From contig JACVXW010000056.1 in assembly GCA_015661135.1 (NCBI GenBank), positions 1 through 16,106 of the forward strand: a stretch of 16,106 nt of DNA, written 5' to 3'. The notes under the pieces are model-generated. The model made no database searches. It saw nothing but the letters and a program-made list of their open reading frames with translations, and was not told the origin of the DNA. Positions 7,738 through 14,361 of this stretch are shown in pieces. The stretch is from Chloroflexota bacterium. GTDB lineage: Bacteria > Chloroflexota > Limnocylindria > Limnocylindrales > CSP1-4. The position numbers and the translations under genes were made by a program. Numbering within the stretch: position 1 is the first letter of the stretch; every line of letters begins with the position of its first letter.

Positions 7738-8181
7738 TCAGCGAGCCGCCGCCCGGGCCGCCATCTCCTCCCACGGCCCGAGCAAGGATTCACGCTCGTC
7801 TGGCTCGATCTCGTCCCACAGGATCACGGCGACCACCGCGAGCTCCAGCGAGGCGAGGAAGCGCAGCCGCTCCTCGGCCGAAGATGGGTTGGTGCGCGTC
7901 AGCAGCACGCTGTTGGCACCGCCGAGCGCCGTCGTCGCCGCCTGCACGGCAAGCTCGCGAAACTCGGCCAGGGCTGCGAGAACGCCGGCGCGCCGGGGAC
8001 CTCGACCGATCATCTCCTGCACCCGTTCGAGCAGCGCGGCCCGCTCGTCCGGATCGTGGGATGCCGCCGCAAACGCCGGATAGATGCCGCTGTCGAGCGA
8101 GAGGAAGATGTCGGCGAAGCGATCCAGCCTGGCCAGGGTCGTCGCCGGCAGCCGGTCGATGGCATCCTGCGCGCCGTCCAT
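7738..8181 (-). CDS. Hypothetical protein, small helical
   Basis: This is a 147-residue protein that I do not recognise. It is rich in Ala, Leu and Glu/Arg and probably all-helical. A short hydrophobic stretch (LELAVVAVILW, about residues 112-122) is not long or isolated enough to call a membrane anchor. There are no cysteines, no signal peptide and no catalytic motif that I can name. ATG at 8181 is used; GTG at 8184 immediately before it is equally possible. It starts 13 bases after the stop of the fused permease/aminotransferase gene and ends 2 bases before the acetyltransferase start, so it is almost certainly in the same transcript. Composition and strand agree with a real gene rather than a shadow. 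Confidence 0.6.
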   Translation of the reverse strand: MDGAQDAIDRLPATTLARLDRFADIFLSLDSGIYPAFAAASHDPDERAALLERVQEMIGRGPRRAGVLAALAEFRELAVQAATTALGGANSVLLTRTNPSSAEERLRFLASLELAVVAVILWDEIEPDERESLLGPWEEMAARAAAR

Positions 8182-8194
8182 CACGCGCTGCCCA

Positions 8195-10315
8195 TCACGC
8201 GCCGGCGGCCCGGACGCTGTCCTCGAGGATCGTCAGTGCCATGTCGACCTCGTCGGGGGTGGTGACGAGCGGCGGGATGATCCTGCTGACATTGCCGTAC
8301 GAACCGGCTGACAAGACGATGAGCTTGCGCGAGAGCGCCTCGGCGATCACCCGCTTCGTGAGATCGACATCGGGCGTGCGGCCGTCACCGACGCCCGGCC
8401 GGACGAACTCCATCGCCACCATGGCCCCGAGGCCCCGGACGTCGCCGATCGCCGGGTGGTCCGCCTGGAGCTCGCGCAGGCCGCCGACCAGCTGCGCCCC
8501 GCGGGCCCGGGCGTTGCCGATCAGGTCCTCGTCCTCGATGACGTCCAGCGTGGCCAGCGCGGCTGCGCACGAGACGACGTTCCCGCCGTAGGTCCCGCCG
8601 TGGGTGCCCGGCGCGAACGAGGCGAGCACTTCCTTCCGGGCCAGGATCCCGGACAGCGGCATCCCCGAGGCGATCCCCTTGGCCATGACCAGAATGTCCG
8701 GCTCCACGTCCCAGTGGCGGACCGCGAAGATCTCGCCCGTTCGCCCGAAGCCCGTCTGGACTTCGTCGGCGATGAGCAGGATGCCGTGCTCGCGGGTGAT
8801 CTCGCGGAGGCGCGGCAGGAAGGTCGGTGGCGGGACGATGTAGCCGCCCTCGCCCTGGACCGGCTCCACGATGATCGCCGCCACCCTGTTCGGATAGATG
8901 ACCTGGTGGAAGAGGAGGTCCAACTCGGCTTCCCAGTCGCAAGTGCAGTTCGCGTCCGGAAGGTGGGGGCCGCCGGCGGCCCGGAAGCAGTACGGGAACT
9001 TCGTGTGGTACACGCTCCCCGGGAGCGGCTCGAACGCCGCCCGGTAGACGTCCTTGGCCGTGGTCAGGGCCATGGTCTGGGCCGTCCGACCATGGAACCC
9101 GCCGCGGAACGAGATGATCACCGGACGCCCCGTAGCAACCCGGGCGAGCTTGACGGCGGCCTCCACCGCCTCGGCCCCGGAGTTGGAGAGGAAGGCACCC
9201 CACGGTCCGCCCGGCAGCAGCCCGGCGAGGCGCTCGTACAGGCGCAGCCCGGCCTCGTGATAGACGATGTTCTGCTGGCCGTGGAGGAGCTTCGCGGCCT
9301 GCGCCTGAATGGCGGCGACAACCCGCGGGTGGGCGTGGCCGGTGTTCGTCACGCCGATGCCCGACGAGTAGTCGAGGTAACGCTCCCCGGTCGGCGTGAT
9401 CAGCCACGAACCCTCGCCGTGATCCACCTCGAGGTTCGTGATCCGGCCCCACACGGGCGGCACGACCGTGTGGTCGGGGAAAACATTCGCCCCGGTGCGC
9501 CCGGCGATGCCCGCCATCAGCGAGGCCGCACGGGGACGGTCCGCGACCCACGTGTTGACGAGGCCCGAGGTGAAGTTGGTGATGATGAAGTCGTCGATCG
9601 AGAGCGAGAACGCCAGCAACGCCGCCGCGATGATGCCCGGCCGAATGAGCGGGAACGTGACCTTCCAGAAGGTCGTCCACTCGTTGGCTCCGAGGTCCAT
9701 CGCGGCCTCTTCAAGGTTCCGGTTGAAGCCCTGGATTCGCGCCTTCACGGTGACGACGACGTAGCTGATGTTGAACATCACGTGGGCAATGATGATCGTC
9801 GGCAGGCCCAGCGGGTAGAAGATCCCGGACGGGATGATCGACTTGAACGGCTCCTGGGTGGCCGTCGCGACGAAGATCGACAGGAGGCTCGCGCCGAGCA
9901 CGATCTCGGGCGTGGCCATCGGGATGAAGATGAACAGGTTCGTCGCGTTGCGGCCCTTGAACGTGTAGCGGACAAGCGCGAGCGCGATCAACGTCCCGAG
10001 GATCGTGGCGAAGAAGGTACCGACGATCGCGACGAGGAACGAGGTCCCGAGGGCCGACGCGAGCCCCGGCCGGTTGAGCGGGCTCAGCCAGGCGTCGATC
10101 GAGAACTCGGCCCACACGAAGTTGAACTTGCCGACCGGGTCGTTGAACGAAAACACGACCATGACGGCGATCGGGACCATCAGGTAGGCGATGGCGGCGA
10201 TCGTGAACAGCTTGAGCAACCAGCGGTCCGCAAACGCCCACAGCCGCACACTGGTCCCGGGGCCGTTGGCCCGGCCCGCCGCGCTCGGGGAGATCCCGCC
10301 GGTGCCCGCGCTCAT
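8195..10315 (-). CDS. potC: PotC-like ABC permease fused in frame to class III (GABA-type) aminotransferase
   Basis: One uninterrupted 706-codon frame. Residues 1-251 match PotC, the second inner-membrane permease of spermidine/putrescine importers: hydrophobic segments near 33-56, 88-115, 127-150, 168-190 and 228-247, with the EAA loop (NLEEAAMDLGA, ending FPLIRPG) at 200-227. The match stops at SIDDFIITNFTSG; the last 50-60 residues, including the sixth helix, are missing. From about 252 to the end it is a class III PLP aminotransferase of the 4-aminobutyrate/acetylornithine type: YLDYSSGIGVTNTGHAHP near 313-330, SNSGAEAVEAA near 378, IADEVQTGFGRTG at 515-527 and the PLP lysine in MAKGIASG (Lys546). 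Counting from the ATG at 9517 (Met267) gives a full-length 440-residue enzyme, but no ribosome site precedes that ATG. With five helices the enzyme part would lie outside the membrane, so a deletion fusing two genes, or an assembly misjoin, is likely. The start at 10315 overlaps the potB stop (ATGA). Confidence 0.85.
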   Translation of the reverse strand: MSAGTGGISPSAAGRANGPGTSVRLWAFADRWLLKLFTIAAIAYLMVPIAVMVVFSFNDPVGKFNFVWAEFSIDAWLSPLNRPGLASALGTSFLVAIVGTFFATILGTLIALALVRYTFKGRNATNLFIFIPMATPEIVLGASLLSIFVATATQEPFKSIIPSGIFYPLGLPTIIIAHVMFNISYVVVTVKARIQGFNRNLEEAAMDLGANEWTTFWKVTFPLIRPGIIAAALLAFSLSIDDFIITNFTSGLVNTWVADRPRAASLMAGIAGRTGANVFPDHTVVPPVWGRITNLEVDHGEGSWLITPTGERYLDYSSGIGVTNTGHAHPRVVAAIQAQAAKLLHGQQNIVYHEAGLRLYERLAGLLPGGPWGAFLSNSGAEAVEAAVKLARVATGRPVIISFRGGFHGRTAQTMALTTAKDVYRAAFEPLPGSVYHTKFPYCFRAAGGPHLPDANCTCDWEAELDLLFHQVIYPNRVAAIIVEPVQGEGGYIVPPPTFLPRLREITREHGILLIADEVQTGFGRTGEIFAVRHWDVEPDILVMAKGIASGMPLSGILARKEVLASFAPGTHGGTYGGNVVSCAAALATLDVIEDEDLIGNARARGAQLVGGLRELQADHPAIGDVRGLGAMVAMEFVRPGVGDGRTPDVDLTKRVIAEALSRKLIVLSAGSYGNVSRIIPPLVTTPDEVDMALTILEDSVRAAGA

Positions 10316-11328
10316 GCCGTGCCGCCCGTCAGTTCCTCGGTCCCGAGGAGCCTCGCGTAGAGGGCGATCGAGACGAGGATCCCGGCCATCAGGATGAAGG
10401 CCAGGGCGGCCGCGATCGGGTAGTCGTTCTGATCAAGGAAGCGGCCCTGGATGACGTTGCCGATCATCTGGGTCTTGGGACTGCCCAGCAACTGGGCATT
10501 GACGTAGTCGCCGATCGCCGGGATGAACGTAAGGATCGAGGCGGCGAAGACGCCCGGCAGGGACAGCGGGAAGGTCACCCGGATGAACGACTGGCTGATC
10601 AGCGTCGTGCCGATCGCGCCGCCTGCCACCGCGCCCACGAGGCCCGCCGCGATGACCGCGGCCGGCGCCGCATCCTCGCCGACGATATGGCCGTAGCCCA
10701 GGCCGACCTGGAGGGCAACGAGCACGAACGCGCCGGCGATTGCGCCGGCGATCAGTCCGCCGCGGCGCCACGGGCCGGCGTAGAGGTCCTGGGCCGCCTC
10801 GATGAGCCGGCGGTCCACCTTCTCGATGGAGACGTACAGCGGCAGGACCATGAACGGCAGGAACTGGTAGGTCAGGCCGCCGACGACGGCGAGCGGCGTC
10901 CCGATCACGCTGAAGTTGTCCGGCACCAGCCCGAGGCCGTCGCGAACGACGCTCAGGAACGGTCCGTCATTGCCGAGGATGATCCGCCAGCTGATCGTCC
11001 GGATCAGGAAGCTCGTGAAGAACGGGGCGATGACCAGGAACAGGATCGCGTAGGCGAGCGGATAGCCGATCAGGAAGCACAGGATGGTGGCCAGGCCGCC
11101 GTACACGATCGAGTTGGTGAAGTTCTTCGAGAACTTGGCGATGCTGCCCGTGTAGTTCTGGATGTCCCAGACCTCGGGCGGCGTCTTGAACCCGGTGCGG
11201 AGCGTCCCCTCGGACAGGCTGAACAGCAGCATCTGGACGTTCGGGACGACGAAGAACAGGATCAGCCAGAGCAGCCCCGGCCCGATGAGCAGGTAGGGGA
11301 TGGCGCGGCGGCTCCGGAACATCGACAC
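10312..11328 (-). CDS. potB: PotB-like ABC permease, with insertion in the EAA loop
   Basis: This is a permease of about 338 residues for the spermidine/putrescine-type ABC importer. It starts with RSRRAIPYLLIGPGLLW and shows FFTSFLIRTISW, LPFMVLPLYVSIEK and the EAA-loop start RLIEAAQDL, then VTFPLSLPGVF, IPAIGDYV and LLGSPKTQMIGNVIQ, all hallmarks of PotB/PotH. Two oddities: about 58 extra residues with two hydrophobic stretches split the EAA loop (about 10597-10770), and about 11 residues of the first cytoplasmic loop present in E. coli PotB/PotH are absent after GYPLAYAI (near 11043). GTG at 11328 is preferred (GAGG 12 bases upstream); ATG at 11322 is possible. The frame stays open to 11625, but that part runs through potD and looks like Arg/Ser-rich non-coding sequence. 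The stop overlaps the potC start (ATGA). The partners are PotA, PotC and PotD. Confidence 0.87.
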   Translation of the reverse strand: MSMFRSRRAIPYLLIGPGLLWLILFFVVPNVQMLLFSLSEGTLRTGFKTPPEVWDIQNYTGSIAKFSKNFTNSIVYGGLATILCFLIGYPLAYAILFLVIAPFFTSFLIRTISWRIILGNDGPFLSVVRDGLGLVPDNFSVIGTPLAVVGGLTYQFLPFMVLPLYVSIEKVDRRLIEAAQDLYAGPWRRGGLIAGAIAGAFVLVALQVGLGYGHIVGEDAAPAAVIAAGLVGAVAGGAIGTTLISQSFIRVTFPLSLPGVFAASILTFIPAIGDYVNAQLLGSPKTQMIGNVIQGRFLDQNDYPIAAALAFILMAGILVSIALYARLLGTEELTGGTA

Positions 11329-11360
11329 GCTGCGTTGGGCCTCGTCAGTCGTCAGGGCGA

Positions 11361-11386
11361 CCGCGGCCGGGTTGCCCCGGCCGCGG
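11361..11386 (-). promoter_or_regulatory. Intercistronic stem-loop between potD and potB
   Basis: There is a perfect 11-bp G+C stem (arms 11361-11371 and 11376-11386). On the transcribed minus strand the loop is GCAA, a GNRA tetraloop, so the RNA hairpin should be very stable. It lies in the 76-base gap after the binding-protein gene and before the permease gene, and has no T run. Such hairpins downstream of binding-protein genes commonly protect the upstream mRNA or attenuate transcription, so that the binding protein exceeds the membrane components (malE-malF is the classic case). The function here is inferred. Confidence 0.65.
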
Positions 11387-11404
11387 CTGTTGCTACGCGG
11401 GGGT

Positions 11405-12670
11405 CTATGCGCCTTCGAGGTCGGCAGCCAGGTCCGCCCACTTGATGTCGTCGGCGTCCTCGAGCGCCGGCTGCGGGAACATGTTGGCGGCAATGTCGGC
11501 GGGCGGGAAGAGGAGCGGGTTCGCGGCCGTGTCCGGATCCGTCTTGGCGATCTCCTCGGCCACGCCCTTGACCGGCGAGATGTAGTAGATCCAGGCCGCC
11601 AGCCGGGCGGCGTTCGCCACGTCATAGACGAAGTCGATCATCGCCTCGGCGGCCGGCTTGTGCTGCGCGCCCTTGGGAATGAGCATGTTGTCCGTCCAGA
11701 TGATCGAACCTTCTTCGGGGAATTCGAACCGATCGTCGGGGCCGCCGGACGAAGCGAGATCGCCGGACCAGACCGCCGCGGCCCAGGTGTCGCCAGAGCC
11801 GAAGTCCTGGAGGTACTCGTTGCCGGTGAATGCCCGGATGTGTCCGTCGTCCACGTACGGCTTGAGGAAGGCGTGGACCTTCTGGGCATCCTCGTAGGTC
11901 ATGCTGGCCGGCTCGTTGCTGATCTCCCCGCGCGCCTTCAGGAGCAATCCGACGAGCGAGAATGTGTCGGCATAGCCGGAGAGCAGGGTCACCTTGCCCT
12001 TGAACGCCGGATCGAAGAGGTCGGCAACCTTGGTCAGTTCGCGGCCGGTGGACACGACGTTGTAGCCCACCCCGGTTGCCCCGGACTGCCACGGGAAGTG
12101 GAACTTCATGTCCGGGTCCCAGGCGAGGCCCCGGAGCTCGTCGCGAACATTGGCGTGGGCCGTAGGGGTAGCCGCCGCATCGATCTCCTCGATCCAGCCG
12201 GCTCGCACGACCCGGGCGGCCATGTAGTCGGTCAGGACGATGATGTCCCAGCCGCTGTCCAGCCCGGCTCCGAGCTGCGGGGCGATCGTGGCGTAGAAGT
12301 CCTCGTTGGCCTCGATCTCCTCCTGGTAGTTGACCTCGATCGAGTACTTCGCCTCGAAGTCGGTCAGGGTTGGCGACGAGCTTTCGTCCTCGGTGAGATC
12401 GACGTAGGCCGGCCAGTTTGCGAAGTTGAGCGGGCCTTCGATCGTCGCCGGGCCCGACGGGGCGACGGTTCCGGTCGGCCCAGGGCCGTCGGACGGCTTG
12501 AGGGTCTCCGTGGCAGTGCCACCACCACAAGCGGCCAGGAACGCCGCGAAGCCGGCCATGCCGGATCCCTGGATGAACACCCGACGCGATACCGGGGTGA
12601 TGCGAATGCGCTGTCCGAGGTCGGTCACGAGGTCGGTTCCTTTCAGGGGTTCAGGGGTTGCGTCGCTCAT
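11405..12670 (-). CDS. potD: PotD-like spermidine/putrescine-binding lipoprotein
   Basis: This is a 421-residue extracytoplasmic solute-binding protein. The N-terminal signal carries a twin-arginine motif (SRRVFIQ, Arg29-Arg30), a hydrophobic stretch and a lipobox FLAAC with Cys48, followed by a Gly/Thr/Pro linker; it is therefore likely a Tat-exported lipoprotein anchored at the outer face of the membrane. The mature part begins with LNFANWPAYVD, the typical first strand of PotD/PotF, and contains YQEEIEANEDFYA, WDIIVLTDYMA, FPWQSGATGVGYN, FKGKVTLLSGYADT, WSGD and DNMLIPKGA. These match the polyamine-binding family; the exact ligand (spermidine, putrescine or another amine) cannot be read from them. 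The ATG at 12670 overlaps the potA stop (ATGA), fixing the start. The C-terminal NMFPQPALED is a usual family ending. The gene is followed by a strong stem-loop. Confidence 0.88.
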   Translation of the reverse strand: MSDATPEPLKGTDLVTDLGQRIRITPVSRRVFIQGSGMAGFAAFLAACGGGTATETLKPSDGPGPTGTVAPSGPATIEGPLNFANWPAYVDLTEDESSSPTLTDFEAKYSIEVNYQEEIEANEDFYATIAPQLGAGLDSGWDIIVLTDYMAARVVRAGWIEEIDAAATPTAHANVRDELRGLAWDPDMKFHFPWQSGATGVGYNVVSTGRELTKVADLFDPAFKGKVTLLSGYADTFSLVGLLLKARGEISNEPASMTYEDAQKVHAFLKPYVDDGHIRAFTGNEYLQDFGSGDTWAAAVWSGDLASSGGPDDRFEFPEEGSIIWTDNMLIPKGAQHKPAAEAMIDFVYDVANAARLAAWIYYISPVKGVAEEIAKTDPDTAANPLLFPPADIAANMFPQPALEDADDIKWADLAADLEGA

Positions 12671-13860
12671 CCGGCGACCTGGACGGGAGCCGCTGCTGCG
12701 GACTCCCCGACGGCAAACGTGTGGTCCGGCGACCAGCTGAGATGAACGGCTTCCCCCGGCCTGTGGAGTGAGCCGTGCGAGGTCCGCTCCACGTTCTGCT
12801 CGAACACGGTCAGGCGATCCCCCGCGCTCGACTGAATGATGTAGCTCGTGGACGCGCCGAGGTACGAAGCATCCACGACCCGGCCCTCCAGCCGGTTCAT
12901 GTGTCCGTCGATCGCACCCGCGTCCGCGTGGAGGCGGATCTTCTCCGGCCGGACGCCGATCTTGATCGTTGTCTTGCCGTCGACGGCGGTTGCCGGGATG
13001 CGCACCGACGCGCCGTCCGACAGCGTCGCCGCGACGTACGCGCCGTCTCCCGCTCCGAGCGTGGCCGGCAGGAGGTTGCTGACGCCGAGAAAGCCGGCCA
13101 CGAACTCGGTCTTCGGGCGCTCGTAGAGGGTTTCCGGGTCGCCGAGCTGCTCGTACTTGCCGCGATTCATCACGGCGATGCGATCCGACATCGTCATCGC
13201 CTCTTCCTGGTCGTGGGTCACGTAGATGAAGGTGATCCCCACTTCCTGCTGGATCCGCTTCAGCTCCACCTGCATCTGCTTGCGGAGCTTGAGGTCGAGC
13301 GCTCCCAGCGGCTCGTCGAGCAGCAATACGGCGGGCTTGTTCACGAGTGCTCGAGCGAGGGCGACGCGCTGGGCTTGGCCGCCCGAGATCATGGACGGCT
13401 TCCGGCGCTCGAATCCGGGCAGCTCCACCAGCTCGAGCATCTCCCCCACGCGCTGCTTGACTTCGGACTCGGCGATCTGGCGGCGGCGCAGGCCGAAGGC
13501 GATATTGTCGAAGATGGTGAGGTGGGGGAACAGCGCGTAGTTCTGGAAGACCGTGTTGACGTTCCGCTTGTACGGCGGCAGCCATGTCACGTCCTGGCCG
13601 TCCAGCTCGATCTTGCCCGATGTCGGCTGCTCGAAGCCACCGATCATGCGGAGCGTGGTCGTCTTGCCGCAGCCCGATGGCCCGAGGAGGCTGAAGAACT
13701 CGCCGTCCTGGACCTCGAGGTCGATGTGGTCGACGGCGACGATCAGCCCGTCATCGCGGGGTTCCACGGTTTTCGCCACGCGGCGTCCGCTCGCGTCGCC
13801 GCCGAAGGCCTTGTAGACCTGGGTCAGGCGGACCTCGACCTCGGGCACGTGCGTCTGCAT
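12667..13860 (-). CDS. potA: PotA-like ABC transporter ATPase
   Basis: This is a 397-residue cytoplasmic ATPase that powers the importer. It has Walker A GPSGCGKTT (from residue 60), Q-loop FQNYALFPH (about 105-113), signature ISGGQAQRVA (158-167; Ile replaces the usual Leu and QAQ the usual QQQ), Walker B LLLDEPLGALD (179-189) and H-loop YVTHDQEEA (His216). A C-terminal TOBE domain includes IGVRPEKIRL and VVDASYLG. A charged insert of about 15 residues lies between YKAFGG and AVDHIDLEV, before the Walker A strand. ATG at 13860 is used. GGAGG ends only 1 base before it, which is tight, so GTG at 13848 is an alternative; the frame is open upstream to 14019 but that part crosses the putative promoter and looks non-coding. 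This is the first gene of the operon, overlapping potD by ATGA. Confidence 0.88.
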   Translation of the reverse strand: MQTHVPEVEVRLTQVYKAFGGDASGRRVAKTVEPRDDGLIVAVDHIDLEVQDGEFFSLLGPSGCGKTTTLRMIGGFEQPTSGKIELDGQDVTWLPPYKRNVNTVFQNYALFPHLTIFDNIAFGLRRRQIAESEVKQRVGEMLELVELPGFERRKPSMISGGQAQRVALARALVNKPAVLLLDEPLGALDLKLRKQMQVELKRIQQEVGITFIYVTHDQEEAMTMSDRIAVMNRGKYEQLGDPETLYERPKTEFVAGFLGVSNLLPATLGAGDGAYVAATLSDGASVRIPATAVDGKTTIKIGVRPEKIRLHADAGAIDGHMNRLEGRVVDASYLGASTSYIIQSSAGDRLTVFEQNVERTSHGSLHRPGEAVHLSWSPDHTFAVGESAAAAPVQVAG

Positions 13861-13931
13861 TCCTCCGACGACAGGACCGGCCGCGCAGCGCCGATCGCAG
13901 GCCCATCGGACCGGGTGCGAGGCGTGGGCGG

Positions 13932-13961
13932 AGGATAGGCGCGGGCGCGGCGTGGTGTCAA
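13932..13961 (-). promoter_or_regulatory. Sigma70-like promoter for the potADBC operon
   Basis: On the minus strand a perfect -35 box TTGACA (13961-13956) is followed after 18 bases by TATCCT (13937-13932), which matches four of six positions of TATAAT. Transcription would start near 13924-13926, leaving a 5' leader of about 65 bases before the potA ATG. It is the best promoter match noticed in the window and stands at the head of the operon. Confidence 0.55.
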
Positions 13962-14002
13962 ACGTCGGAAGGCCCATCGTGGCTTCAGGCATCGGTGCGA
14001 AA

Positions 14003-14012
14003 TTCGTACGAA
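14003..14012. promoter_or_regulatory. Palindrome TTCGTACGAA, possible operator
   Basis: This is a perfect 10-base palindrome in the divergent region, in an A/T-richer pocket upstream of the potA promoter. The position suits an activator or a shared regulator of the two divergent genes. No further symmetry supports a known regulator family, so this is a candidate only. Confidence 0.25.
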
Positions 14013-14361
14013 ATGCCATCGGGATCGGCGAAGTATGGCGAACTCACGGAACCTCGGAAGCCGGGTCGCTGAGGGCCCATTGGTTCCGTATTCCAACAAG
14101 ACGTATCAGAGAGTCGAGAGGGTCTCGTCAGCGTTCATGAGGCGGCCGCAGGGTCAGGGCGGTCTCGTCCCTGGTCACAGCATGCCTTCCGGGAATGGGG
14201 GGAGTCCTGAGCGCGCGCGGCCTTTCAGTCGGTGACCCGCTGGGCGCGCCCAATCCTTCTCGGAATACCGGGCCGACCCGCGTGACGGCGCGTATGGCGA
14301 CCCGGGACTAGGATATCGACGCCAAACCCGTCGGAATCCCGTCGCACCCTTGAGGAACCCC

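Larger units (their letters stand above)
13861..14361. other. 501-base divergent intergenic region, potA / mrp
   Basis: No gene is supported here. It holds the potA promoter near 13932-13961. A perfect 10-base palindrome TTCGTACGAA lies at 14003-14012, about 41 bases upstream of that -35 box and a possible operator. There is an inverted repeat ACGGAACC (14046-14053) / GGTTCCGT (14082-14089) with a 28-base spacer, and the palindrome GGGCGCGCCC (14242-14251). A TAGGAT at 14309-14314 could be a -10 box for mrp but lacks a -35 partner. The ribosome site for mrp, GAGGA, is at 14352-14356. No tRNA cloverleaf or known riboswitch is apparent. Confidence 0.45.

Noticed and set aside
8456..10360. Long open frame on the plus strand (634 codons) opposite the permease/aminotransferase gene
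   Set aside because: The composition is Arg/Asp/Glu/Val-rich with no recognisable domain, and it is antisense to a clear coding frame.
11329..11625. Extension of the potB frame upstream to 11625
   Set aside because: This stretch runs through the end of potD in another frame and through the hairpin; its Arg/Ser/Pro-rich translation does not resemble PotB, whose family N-terminus begins just after the GTG at 11328.
13861..14019. Extension of the potA frame upstream to 14019
   Set aside because: It crosses a good promoter match and encodes nothing like a PotA N-terminus; the ATP-binding domain begins normally after the ATG at 13860.
14046..14089. Inverted repeat ACGGAACC/GGTTCCGT as a structured RNA or riboswitch
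   Set aside because: Arms of eight bases with a 28-base spacer and no other conserved aptamer features; recorded only in the description of the intergenic region.
14350..14361. TTG at 14350 as the mrp start
   Set aside because: It overlaps the GAGGA ribosome site that serves the ATG at 14362 with ideal spacing.
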